This document shows, in pieces, positions 37,555 through 50,300 of a DNA stretch of 64,000 bases. The translations under genes and the position numbers were made by a program. Origin of the DNA: Caprella mutica. Taxonomy: Eukaryota > Arthropoda > Malacostraca > Amphipoda > Caprellidae. Location of the stretch: assembly GCA_947561585.1 (NCBI GenBank), contig CANNZV010000258.1, positions 381,307 through 445,306 on the forward strand, written 5' to 3'. Below the pieces are notes generated by a model. That model had not been told where the DNA came from, made no database searches, and worked only from the letters and a program-made list of their open reading frames with translations. Every line of letters starts with the position of its first letter. Positions within the stretch are counted from its first letter, which is position 1.

Positions 37555-39747
37555 ATGGCAAACTCTGAGAAAACGCAAACTTTAACTACAGCAGAAAACA
37601 CTGACTTCCAGCAAGTGAACTTTCATAGGAACCATCCCAGTAACGAGTTGAAAATAGAGGGTCAATTTGGTGGTATATCTGAGCTTCATGACCAATATAG
37701 GATGATTGAAGCTAAAAGGAATGTAGCTTCTCGTCAAAAAGATCATATTAGGATGCAAGGATCATTTGACGACAACACAGAAACGAAATTGAGTTACTTG
37801 AAAATAACTCCCCGTAGAGTTATTAAGAAAAAAACTGAAGACCTTTTAAAAGTAGAAGGTGAATTTGGTGAAGTATCAGAATTACATGATAATTACAGGA
37901 CTCATCTAGTTAATAGATTGATAGCGAAAAAACATTCAGATCTTCTAAAGCCAGAAGGTGAATTCTCTTCTACAACAGAATTAAACAGTCAGTTTACAAA
38001 GTTTCCTACTAAGCGAATAATTGCCGGAAGACATGATTCGGAATTGAAACTAGATGGAGATTTTGGAGATCTTTCTAATCTACGAAACAGACTACCAAAA
38101 CATGAATCATTACGTAACATACAAAAACCTAAGAGTGGAAAGTTAAAATTAGAAGGAAATTTTGGAGACATTACAGAAATTAAAGATAAATATCCTAGTC
38201 ACTCGTTTTCCCGAAATATAGCATGTCCGCATGAACCAACTTTAACATTGGAGGGAAAATTCGGAGAAACATCCGAATTTCACGATCAATATCATAACCA
38301 TGAACGAAGACGAAATATAGCAAAACGCCATAGTGCCAAACTAAAAATTGAAGGTGACTTCGGTGAAAAATCTGAAATAAATGATCAATACAAGTTCCAC
38401 ATACCACATAGAAACATTGCAAAGAGACATAGTGCGGAATTAAAACTTGAGGGGAATTTCTTAGTGGCATCTGAAGTAAAAGATAACTTCAGATTGCACG
38501 AAGAATCAACAAAAAATGTAGCAAAACCTCATGAATCTGAGCTTAAGCTTGAAGGAGATTTTAGTAAATCAACTGAAATAAGTGATCAATATCAGAACCA
38601 ATTACCAAAAAGGATCATTGCTAAGAAGCATAGTGCTACTTTGAAACCTTCAGGTGAATTTGGAGGTGCAAGTGAGCTTAGGAACAGATTCACAGTGCAT
38701 GAATTAAAACGTAATATAGCCAAAAGACACAGTGCTAATATAAAACTAAAAGGAGAATTCAGTGAAAATAAATCAGAAGTTCATGAAAAATTCAATAATC
38801 ATGAAACCAAGAGAAACATTGCCAAGAAACATGGCGGTGAAATGAAAATAGAAGGCAGTTTTAATGGTATATCTGAAATAAAAGATAAATTCCAAAGTGT
38901 AGAATTTCAGAAATCTGTCTCTAAACCTCCTTCCACAGAATTGAAACTCGAAGGTAACTTTGATCCATCAACGGAAAGCAATATTAGTTACAGAAATCAT
39001 GAAGCAAAGAGAAACATTGCACAAAGACATAAAGTTCATCTAAAACCAGAGGGAGATTTTCAATTTGCTGAAGAGAATATAAAATATAGATTACCAGTCC
39101 ATTCACCACATAGAAATATTGCATTGCCGAAGACCTCGACTTTAAAAACTGAAGGGAGTTTTAATGAAATTTCAGAAAACAAAGAAAAATTCAAAGTTCA
39201 TAAGCCACATCGGTTTATAGCCAAAAAAAGGAGAAGTGCTCTGAAACAGGAACGATTTCCAGCCAATTCAGATATTCTCCATGACCTGAGACATAGGATC
39301 AATAAGAGGTCTAGTTTGATTAGACAATCAAGTAGATTCGGTTTGACGGAAAGTAAAGAACAGTACAAGTTTCACAAGCCAGAGCGCAACATAGCTGCTA
39401 AGCATTTACCAATACTTAAAATGGAGGGTGATTTCGGTGGCATATCTGAATTGCGCGACAGTTTTAGCAAATTACGCTTGAGTCGACATATTGCAAGACG
39501 ACACAGCGGTAAACTAAAACTCGAAGGGAAGATTAATGATAAAACCGAATTTCAAGAGAAATTTACAGGTTATCTGGAAAATAGTCGACCAATAATAAGA
39601 AAGTTGAATCATGATCATCTATGGCTAGAAGGACCGACATTTAGTGCTGTAACTGAATCAAGTGACAACTATAAGAGTTTCAGGTTCATACCCTCTAAAC
39701 AATCGCAAATTCAAGAAGGAAATAATCCAACCGTACCTGTAGCCTGA
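37555..39747 (+). CDS. second module-repeat protein, 730 aa, 41 nt after the first
   Basis: Single open frame from ATG (MANSEKTQTL) to TGA. It contains 21 modules of about 33 residues: LKLEGDF, then a SEL/TEI segment, DQY, then RNIAKRHSA. This is the same module plan as the preceding frame but far more diverged, so the two share ancestry. The stop of the first frame is at 37511-37513 and the gap is only 41 nt with no polyadenylation hexamer, in a different phase (+2). The two frames therefore probably share one transcript (dicistronic), or are joined by an unseen splice: ACTTAG at 37547-37552 is a possible acceptor just before the ATG. The protein is basic, with no signal peptide. A possible SAXO/MAP6-like microtubule-binding role is tentative. 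AATAAA follows the stop by 120 bases. Confidence 0.8.
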   Translation: MANSEKTQTLTTAENTDFQQVNFHRNHPSNELKIEGQFGGISELHDQYRMIEAKRNVASRQKDHIRMQGSFDDNTETKLSYLKITPRRVIKKKTEDLLKVEGEFGEVSELHDNYRTHLVNRLIAKKHSDLLKPEGEFSSTTELNSQFTKFPTKRIIAGRHDSELKLDGDFGDLSNLRNRLPKHESLRNIQKPKSGKLKLEGNFGDITEIKDKYPSHSFSRNIACPHEPTLTLEGKFGETSEFHDQYHNHERRRNIAKRHSAKLKIEGDFGEKSEINDQYKFHIPHRNIAKRHSAELKLEGNFLVASEVKDNFRLHEESTKNVAKPHESELKLEGDFSKSTEISDQYQNQLPKRIIAKKHSATLKPSGEFGGASELRNRFTVHELKRNIAKRHSANIKLKGEFSENKSEVHEKFNNHETKRNIAKKHGGEMKIEGSFNGISEIKDKFQSVEFQKSVSKPPSTELKLEGNFDPSTESNISYRNHEAKRNIAQRHKVHLKPEGDFQFAEENIKYRLPVHSPHRNIALPKTSTLKTEGSFNEISENKEKFKVHKPHRFIAKKRRSALKQERFPANSDILHDLRHRINKRSSLIRQSSRFGLTESKEQYKFHKPERNIAAKHLPILKMEGDFGGISELRDSFSKLRLSRHIARRHSGKLKLEGKINDKTEFQEKFTGYLENSRPIIRKLNHDHLWLEGPTFSAVTESSDNYKSFRFIPSKQSQIQEGNNPTVPVA

Positions 39748-39867
39748 GTCAACTCAGACAGACTGATAACATTGAGAGTTTAAAATTATTAAAATTGATC
39801 GATTGATGAACTACAACATGTCGTTAGAATCTCCTCCGTGATTCCAGGAAATATAAAATATGTATGA

Positions 39868-39873
39868 AATAAA
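39868..39873 (+). terminator. candidate polyadenylation signal for the module-repeat locus
   Basis: AATAAA 120 bases after the stop of the 730-residue frame and the first good hexamer after either frame. It fits a shared 3' end for both. Confidence 0.5.
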
Positions 39874-42800
39874 TTGAATTTCAAGTAGAACTTTGTTTTG
39901 TATATTGTTAATTATGTTAATACAGATTTAGTTGAGCTATAGGTGTGTATTTAAATTTCGGGAATATGAACATGTTCAAATCACTGAACTTAGAACTAAG
40001 AAATAGTAAATGCAATTTGTGTTTAATATAGTTTACTGTTAATCTTGATTAATCTTAGTCCACATATGTATATCATAGAACATGTGAATATTCTTTAATT
40101 ATAGTTTCAGATAAGAACATACATTAGCGATTATGTACTTATTTACCTAGATATGTAATTGCATATCAGATAAAAATAAGTAAGGTCAATTTTTTAAATA
40201 TGATTTCACATGTAAATATTCTATTTATGGAATGTTCTCTTCTATATTTTAGTCTTAGATCTTAGTGATTTATATAGATATATATTAAACATTTGAAAAT
40301 ACTAACATTTTATTTTGACCAATTCGTCCTTATTATTGTATGATTCACCTGCTGTTGGTGTTAGTACCTCGAGATGGTATGTCTAAATTCCTATTCCGAT
40401 AATTAGATTATATTAATGTTACAAAATAAAATAACGTAAATAAATAATAGAATAAATAATCTACGTTATATTTTGATATGTTGCTCAGAGCCTCTACTCA
40501 CCTTTAATTTCTATCCCTTTCACCACGATATCTTACGTTAGTGATTTAGCTTTTCTACCACTTAGACCATTAATTAATTCACAAATGTTAGATAGGACCT
40601 TTGCCTTCAATTTTTCCATAATTATTTCTCTATTCTGTTGTAGTATTACATCATCAGTTAATACCTCCTTTAACATTAGAACCTTAAAAACATCCCAGTG
40701 ATTGAATTCCTAATATATCAATTAACTACCAATAACATCTAACATTTCTTCACATGCCACTAGTCACGTCACTAGTGATGCAATGTGAAGATATAATTAT
40801 CAGAAAGAAACTTTCATACAAACATATTTTAGTTTTGTAATTAGTTTAATTTAGTTTTTGTATTTACATTATGGCAATATTATATGCATGTAAGCTATTC
40901 AATACTTCTATTAGAGTTTTTGTTTTAATTTACCTCTTCAGTATACATGTGTGCACAACTACTTCTTTGTTTCATTCTCCTAATCATTTACAGTAATCAA
41001 TAACAATACCAAGCTTTGTCATTTAAAAAGTTCATGTGGATCGCATGCACAGGTATTTTAGTCACCAGAATGAGTTGCAGCAGCGAACTTAGTTATTGCA
41101 GAAAACTGGTAATGCGGCTTTTTAATTTCAACGAAATGCTCCTGATAGCAACACTAAGTTTTGCATCGTTACAAGATTCTATCTATGACCGACTGTGGAA
41201 GGAAACATAGAGGGGAGATGTGCACTTTTATGGAGCGAGTTGCAACAACCCATGCAGGTAGCAAAGCTTCTTACGGCAATATTCTCCCATTATTGTAATA
41301 ATATTAGCATTATTATAGAAATGTTGTGTCAAGAAGTTTTGCTACCTGGGATGTGTCTCATGCATCTTAGTAATGGGGTAAGAGACTGTGTCCGTTCATC
41401 AGCACTTTTGGCTATAGGCGTGTGTGAATTTGATTACTCATTGTATGTTCTTGTTATATTCTTAATCAATATTTTCAAACAAATTAACAATGAAGGTGAC
41501 ATTAAACTTTAAATGATCATAATTAGTTATCAACATTTAATAAAACGTTTTAATTCAGTTAACCTCTGAGTTCATTTCCTCTCACAACTTAGCAACTAAG
41601 TCGAAAAGTAATTAAGGTCAGTTTGTGTACATTGTAAAAAGAAATATAGTAAGTGTAAATCACTACAACTATAACTGAAATTAGATAACTATTAACTTGA
41701 AAATATAGATAAATGGCTATAGATGAGTTAGATGGGTAATTGCCAACTTTATTGCAAATTTTATCTCACGAAATGTTTATTTATATGTTCATTTTTTCAA
41801 ATACAATGCATACTAGAACTGATACGGATCAAATTTATTTCCACTAATAATGAGAGGCTCATCTATATCAGAAAACAATGAATGAGCACATCACCACTGA
41901 ACAGGACTGTGATTGTTTTCTCTGTAACCAAAGGAGTTCGATAGAATAGTTTTATCTGTACACTCTTGTAGGTTAATTGTGTCAAACTTGAAAACAAATA
42001 TTTCAAAAATTTCTGCTAGGTGAGCAAATCTCACGTGACTTCATTCCGAGTGCCTGTCAAATTTTTCGACAGCCAAAATAAATAAATTAATGAATCAGCA
42101 GTTTTTAGAAAAGTAAGGATATAAGGCAGAATGAAGTGGCTTAATATCTTAAAATTTGCGGAATAATACTTTTTTATAACATGTGAAAATGGCAGAGTGG
42201 CAACTCGCCTCGAGTCACTTTCAGTAGCTATGAGGGGCTCCGTGGAAGACCTTTATAATGTGTAATCCTATAAGATGCTATAATACAAATCTCTTTAGAC
42301 GTTTATGTTGATAGGAGTTGCTTGCACTCCACACGATAGAAATCAATTAATCCTTTCAAGAAATTTAAAAAGAAACTCTTCCACATTGAAGATCCTAACT
42401 TCAGCAACAAGATTTTGATACTTAGGGACTTAATAAAACATCATAACAGAATTTTCCTACGAATTTATTAAATATAATATGTGAAACTTTCTTCCTTTGA
42501 TACCATTTGATTTAACAAAATTAGAACCTATTAGAATATGTGAATATTCAGTATAAAACATTTTTCACCGAATTTTTAATAATTAAATTAATGGTTTTAA
42601 GGTTCATAGCAAATTGAGAGGTTCAACTCAAGTAAAAAGATAATAAATTAGGTATGAGCATATAGAAAAGATAGAGGAATGTAAAATATGACACTCGATT
42701 AATATATTTCAATTAGTCCAAAGTTGTCTTTCACTGAGGAATGAATGGGTAATTAGATCTCGAAATCAGAATCTGTGTACGATACAGCACATTTTTGCAT

Positions 42801-44355
42801 CATTTGTAGCTTTTTCAAGCGATACAATAATAGCTTCAAATAAAATGGAAATTGTGACAGTGTTATTAGGTACCAAACACTTTAAAAACAGAATATAAGT
42901 TATAAATGATCAACATCGATAATTCAAATTAGCAAATAGAAATAACGTACTGGGAGACCACATCTTATCACATTCCAAATTATAATGAAATTATTAATTA
43001 ATTATAAAATCACTATGAGTTCACACTAGGCATCCTAACAGATGAATCTACGCACAAAGAATATATTTAGACATCAATGGAGATTCATTCTAAAAGGCCA
43101 GTAGAGTATTACAAAAGTTCATACCAGAGAGGAGAAGGCTATTGAGTTTGCAGGACATTTTTCTTTGACATTTTAGATCAGAGACCTTGCCATTGAAGAC
43201 TCTAGGGATTAGGACTGCAGCCTTGCACCTTTCTAACCGAATTAGATTTGAATGTACTAAATTGTTATACAAAAGGTTAGGTAACACGGATGGCATTTTG
43301 AGGAACTATAGATTTTGGATGAGAAGTTTTGGCGAAATATTAGTAATTTGGCATGAAAATTTATAGGATGGGAGAATAATTCCAACTGGAATATGGTTGG
43401 TAGGATTAAATTTGGCAATAACCTTACAACCGATGGTAAAGAGTAGCCAGACTCACAAAGTTGAATTTCTTTAAGTTCTTGAAACACCCAAAATGAGAGT
43501 ATAATCTTCTCTAACTACATGATTATAAATGTATATTGATATTGCATGATATATACTGACATTACATATACACTACTATTCCAATTAATATCATATTATC
43601 AACTCTAATACATCAAAATACTCTATCAAAATATATATTCTTATCATGTATAAAAGCTTCAAAAGATCATCCAGGCAACTTTTCGTATTAAAATAAATTT
43701 GTATTTAATGTTCACAGTTGATGTACTATTGTACTTCTTTCTAAAACTGTAGTTACCCAGAAAAAAGTTATGGTGGAGGTCGAGAAAAACTACTGGAGAT
43801 ACTCTTATGATCATCGATTACTCTACCGTAACTTTCTCTCTGGGTATTAGTTAGCTTTCTTTAGCTCCTCCCTATTGCAAGAGTCTAAACTACGATGGTT
43901 AGTAGAAGAGGAGAAGGCGTGAAAAAGCTTCAAGAGAAGAAAGTTTTCATTCATTGAAAGACTCTCGTTAGCGGACTTGAGAAGATAATTTTTTGAATAA
44001 TCGTATTTGAGCTATCATGGTAATTATTCATTTAAAAAAATTCACATTCATTAAGCCTTGATGACATGTTCGCACTACCAATGCCCGCCCATACATGACG
44101 ATCAGCCACCGGTAGTGTGAGCACGGCTTGGTTATCAACGCAATACAGTGAGTATATTATGTCTTTGATCATAATACGAGTGACATGAATAACATTCATA
44201 GTGCCTCAAAACTCACTTGTTTTGAATAATATCGAGCAACAGAAATTAACATGAGTTATACAAAAAAGAAGCAAACCAGTAGCTCCGTAAGTGCAAATAT
44301 TATGCTCTACCTACTATGCATAGAAGCTTCAGAAAATACAATGGAGTTCTTCTAT
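39874..44355. other. intergenic region between two convergent genes
   Basis: About 4.5 kb, tail-to-tail between the module-repeat locus and the Kelch gene. It holds the palindromic repeat at 41254-41350. The short frames at 41016-41512 and 43090-43487 have no recognised similarity and no splice structure I could build. The last few hundred bases are presumably 3'UTR of the minus-strand Kelch gene. Confidence 0.45.
41254..41350. repeat. palindromic dispersed repeat, long member
   Basis: Arms CAGGTAGCAAAGCTTCTT (left) and AAGAAGTTTTGCTACCTG (right) are reverse complements with one mismatch; between them lies an AT-rich core with ATTATTGTAATAATATTAGC. It shares CAGGTAGCAA...TTGCTACCTGGG termini with 2750-2814 and 20576-20645 but has a different interior. 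Confidence 0.6.
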
Positions 44356-47300
44356 CTAATTTGCCATTTCACAAGGTGATGAAATGAAGCCATTTTTCAC
44401 AACGGCACTCCTGTTAGCGCAAATGGTAATTGGTTCACTTTCTTCTGGAATGCTGAGATCCAACTCGTTGCAGAAGTCATCTTGGCTGTCAGAGCGGCTT
44501 TCCTCGTCGTTGCTGTTAGAACTCAAATGAACCCGACTAGTTCTTCTACTTTTGTAACCATCTGGTTTAGGTGTGAAGTTGGTCCATTCCATAGTTTCCG
44601 GATCCAGGTATTCAATAGTGTTCAGGAAGTTCTTTCCTGAAAATAAATACTCATCAAATACTAACTCGTAAGACAATCAACCATGGATTTAATAATTCTA
44701 TTTTATTTATTACAAACCTGAAAATCCACCGACTGCATATAATTTGTCATCAACAACTGCTACTCCGACATTGGCGCGGCAGGTTGTCATTGGTGGCCCA
44801 GGAGTCCAAGTATTCGTATCGGGATCATAAATTTCAGTCGAACACAGGGATTGTTGACCATCAGATCCACCCATAACGAATAATTTGCCTGTTGAATATC
44901 ATAATCTTTAATCTATCGAAATAACAAGAGAACAAAATGATGAACAAACCATTCTATAACACTGCTCTAGTTTAGTTTGGGATATTTAAGGATTTTCACC
45001 TTTGAAGGCAGCGACTCCACACCCTCTTCTGGGTGAAGCACAAGGGGTCAAAGTTCGCCATTGGTTGAGTTCTGTGTCAAGAACTTCAACAGAGCTTAAA
45101 CAGTTCCAAGATTCGCACCCACCAACTGCATACACTTTGTCTCCAATTGCCGCCACTCCGGCTTGATAACGACCTAGAAAAAATATAATGAAAAGATGAA
45201 AATTTGAATGAGTTACGCAATTATTTTTTACAGAAATAATTATATTCATTGAACACCATTTTCAAATCATCAGCAAAATCTCATCAAAATGAAAAAGAGA
45301 TAATTCTCATAATGACCCTGCTCGACATTGTTTCTCATTTACCTGTGACAAGCGGTTGGGTGTTGGTCCATTTGTTGGTCTGTGGGTCATAGACGTCACA
45401 CTGCTTAATACCGTAGTAACCATTCCATCCACCAATGCAGTATAACTTGCTATTGGCACTGCACACACCTGAAATTACGAAAATCAAAACTAATTAAATT
45501 AAAAGTAATTACAAACATCTTGAAATGACATATGTATATTACCATGAAGATCTTTTGAAATCTGAAAAGTTAAAAAAAAGATGAGTAGTCTTATCATTAT
45601 AATCCAAACTACGTACATATATCCGACACACATATCATCAAATCTAGAAAAAATGAACATTACGAATCTAAAAAGTCAATTTAAAGTTTGTTATAAATCA
45701 ATGGAAACTTGGTTAACATCTATTCTGCTTTGAAGGTGAATGAACCAAGGTTCCACCTCAAAATATATATTAAGTAATTTATCAGAATTTCATCCTCTGA
45801 AGATATTTAATGAAGCTGAACGAAAAGTTGTGATTTAAAACTACAACACTTCAAAAGATGAAATAATATGATAAAATAATTTGAGCTCACGGTGTGTACC
45901 CAAGGTATAGAAGACGGCAAAAAATAACACTAGCAAAGATGCTTCCGATCTTAAAATCTGTTGACAAGAGAGCAAGTTCTTGAGCACTTTACAGCACTAG
46001 AACACAAAAAAATTCATTGATTATCTCCGGACTCGGGTACTCACCGCCAAATTTGTGACAAAATATACGTGAGAAGCTGCCTGGAATGCTTGTCATGGAT
46101 ACACATTACCACCGAAAAAGCGTCTGATTAGTTTTAATTTAAAGACTGTAATGGAGGTAATGGACAATGAAGAAGTCCTGTTGGAATAAAAAGAAAAATA
46201 TTTGTATTATTATTTAGCTGTAGAAATAGAATGAAAAGAAGACACCGATCCAGATGAGGTGGAAGGCCAGCCAAAACAAAGAACTCCTGCTGTAGAAGAT
46301 CAAAAGGTAACTAAATACGAAGAACCTTAGATAACTTACACAAATTTAAATAATTAAAAATAGACAGCCATTCACAAATAAATTAGATATTTACTTGAAA
46401 ATTTCATAAAAAACCTCACCTATATTGGAACGAGCCATCGGGAGAGGAGCAACATTTCGCCAAATTTTAGTATCTTTATCGAGAGCTTCGACTGAACTAA
46501 GCTCTTTGGATCCATTGCAGCCTCCTACAGCATAAGCAACTCCATTGAGTACAGTTAAATCAAACCGCCCCCTCGCCTGCTTCATATCGGAAAGTCTGTG
46601 CCAGACATTCTCTTTTGGCGAGTAAACTTCTACTTCTTTGAGACATTCACCCCGATCGTATCCTCCGCACACAAGAAGATATCCGCCGAAACTTCCTGCT
46701 CCTATGGCACACTTAGAGCTCGTCATGTGGGGAATGAGAGTGTAGTTGTTAACTTTCTCTACGCTGGTTGGTCTCGACTGTTGGGGAGTTCTATTAGTGG
46801 GCGATGGTGGATTTACAACTGTCACAATCGAAAGAACTGACACCGTGCCATTCAATGTCACAACGGCTACGTAAGATCGCTCTGAAAAAAAGTGGAAGAC
46901 TGTAAAAGAAAGTACTAATAAGATTGCAATCTAGATAGAACAGAAAAGTGAGGTCATTAATTACCAGCAACTTCTGCATGGGTGATCAACTTCCACTCTG
47001 CATCCTGCTGCTCCTCTTCGTCAGAGATGCTTCGTGAATAAAGCATCATTCTTGGCTTAGCGGGATGCAGTGGTACCATTATTTTACGGCCAGTCTGATA
47101 TCAAAAAAAAAAATTATTCTATTTACTCAAAGTAACAATTTTTTGTCCTTTAAGGTGGTCATGAAAAATAGCATTAAGAATTTATCAATGTGAATTAATA
47201 GGAATCTACTATATTTTCACCTTTAAGTTAGTTTGTGAGAGTTTCCGGGATATCTTCTTGTAATCTTGCACCATCTCCGTGTCTTGGACATCACCAGACC

Positions 47301-50300
47301 GAATGTCACTGCAGTCGTGAAGTGAATTGTCAGTGTTCAGGTAGAGAAGATGTTTCTATAAAAAAGAAATTATCAGATCTCAGTACACAATTCAAAAGTG
47401 AGTTTGAAATGATGATGAGATTATCAAAAGGTTACGTATAAAATTTGCTTTTATTATTGATTACAAACAACAAAATTTCTTTCATCTATAATGAAAATAC
47501 AACTCTTTAAAATCATGTCTTTTCCCAACCTCAAAAACTAATTGGGCCTATTTGAAATTTTTTCGATTACAGAATTCATCGCAAGAGGTTAGGTATGAGG
47601 TTTACTTTAACTATAAGCTATACTGGATCTATAAGCCTTTGTAATGTATTAGGAATTAAAGACAAAGACCTCCAACATTGCATGCACAGGTGTTGTTGCT
47701 CACCTTATCTCTGAGTGCATCTAGAGCCAGTTGCTCATCTTCCATCTGTCTTTTGATCCACTCCAGAGTGAGGAAACAGAGGGCGTGACTTGTGACCGAA
47801 AAAGACTCTTCATTAGAGCACTGGATGACCCTGAGTTGTATACGACACACTCCTGGCACGATGTCTTTCGTAATGCGCATCAGATCCGTCTGAGGAGATA
47901 ATGGACACTTCGATTACGTCGGAGTTCTCCGAAAGTGGGTGATAGCACAGGCCATGATGGGTCAAACAGAAAATTCTAAAGGTCAGATTGCCTCATGACC
48001 AATGGCCATATACTGTGAGTGTCCTAACTGTAAGTATAAGTACTTAGTACTTAGTTTGTACTTATTTATGTACATAAATCTAATCGAAAGGAGCTATCTT
48101 TGTTAAAAATAGTGGGAAATTATATAAAAAAAATAGAATTATTTACTGTAGTGTTAAGAACCATCGACTGAAATATCATTGTTAATAAATACGCTCAAAA
48201 TAATAATTTGAGTTCGTTAAATCGTCTTAAAAAGGTTATTATTCAACTTTTAAATGTATTGTGGAAGAAACAAGAGAATATAATCTATGTAACCAATTAA
48301 AAGTTACAGTCAAAGAATATTAAGATGCATAATGTATTTAAAAGAATATTCATTCAAAACTATCATGAAAGTAAAAGTGAATCAATAAACTGATATTAGT
48401 TTTCAATGCAGAACTGTCATCAATCTTATTATTTATTGCTATCGTGACAGTGAAATGAAATCAATAACAGATCTACAATAAAGAAGTTATAGTCTACCTG
48501 CTCTTGCACGTAGTGGTCCAACTGATCAACTAGATCTGGATCATTGGCGATTCCTGGAATAGTCCTTATTCCCAGCCAGTTATCAGGAGTGAGTTGTGAG
48601 ATGAGGTACCCACCGCATAAATGAGCCACTCGATCCATCTGATGGTGAAATAAAATAACGTTAAACTTAAAGCAATAGATGTAGTAAACAGAGTCATGAT
48701 AATTAAAATCAAATGTACCAATAGGTCATGTTCTAGCACTTCATTTAATCAAAAGAAAAATATAATTTACTTATATTATCAGTCGGTTTCACAAGTTATT
48801 CAATTATACTACACTATGAATGAGAAATATAATTTGACATGTTAATGCATACCTTGAGTTTGTTAGCAGCTAGGTACACATGTTTGACCATACTGGGAGG
48901 TACTTCCATGTCTCCTGTGTACGCGAACTGAACCAACTTCTCTAGCGACTCGAGTTCGAAGCTGCCATTCAGTTTGTAGACAACCTGTCAAGATAAGCAA
49001 ATCGATGTACATTTTTCACCGAACAAGTAGAAAGTAGAACTGGGAAAAACAAAGCTGCCAAGATTTTCCCAAGGAGAATAAATTAACATGAGACTGCGTT
49101 GTAGGTTGAAAGATTTAATTGTGAATATATTATCATAGTAATTGAATTAAGTTGGGCTTGATGCATTCACGTTTCATTAGTTTTAAGATATGTATATCGT
49201 AGTCAGAGAGCTTAAAGTATTAAAGTAAATATCTAATTGTGCTTGACTTGCATGTTGTTAATGTTTGTACACATTTGAATATTGTAAAATCACCAAAATA
49301 ATGGATGAATTGATTTAATTAATGCAATCGCAATCTCGTGAGTGGGGCTAACCTTGTCTTCCCGAGCTGTTTTCCTCTCATCATCGGTGGTGAAGAGCTC
49401 GTAGAAGTAAGGAGAAGCGCACGCCAACACTGAGCGATGAGCGTGAATTTCTGCTGCCCCAATCTGATGCAAAATATAAACTCAGTAAGAAAGACTTGCA
49501 TAGAGTAGGCAATGAACTTTTCATATTCAACACAACTCTGAAACTAAAGCAATAGATACATTATAAACACCGTAATGGCATCTTTTTCTTCACCTGCAGC
49601 ACAACATCGCAGAAATGGCGACTTTTCCTCAGTTGGTTGAGTTGCGCCATGCGCTGTTTTAGAAGGTATGCGTCATCATTCACGGAAAGGGCGCAGTTCT
49701 CCGTCATTAGCTTGCATTCTAGTAACAAAAAAATGGTAAAATTAGGCCTATCAATGAAAAAAAGATTGAATAAATAAGATAAAATTTAAGAATTTTGATG
49801 CTAATTATTTCTAAAATATTAGTAACGAATGTGGCGGCAAAACTGATCATGTTTATTTTTTTCACAATTATAGCGATTCATTTATAAAGACTTGATATGA
49901 CTTTAACTACTGACCATATAATTATGGTTATCAAAGAATTATTCTATCTAATTCAATTAACTATCTAGTCATTTTTCTCAGACGCAATAACATCAGTTAC
50001 TACCTAGGTATTCATTTCCTTGTTACAGTGAGAAGTCATAGAAATGATGCGCACTACCCCTTTCAATTTATCAGGTGTAGAATATTGTTAGTGGATAGTA
50101 CACCTTTGGTCGTGACTCCGCTCTCTGTTAGGCAGGTACACGTGTTGCCATGGAAACCATTGCCAGGCACCTTTAATAAACTTGGAATCGAGACAACGAC
50201 CTTGATTCTCATCAATTTTATCCTGAATTCTCGTAAGATAAAACCAATATCATGATTCTGCCTCGAAATAATCGTCCACATGCGTAATTTATCTGAATTG

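Noticed and set aside
43090..43487. Overlapping minus-strand frames of 68 and 76 residues
   Set aside because: No recognisable domain, no splice structure in phase and no codon pattern distinct from the surrounding AT-rich DNA.
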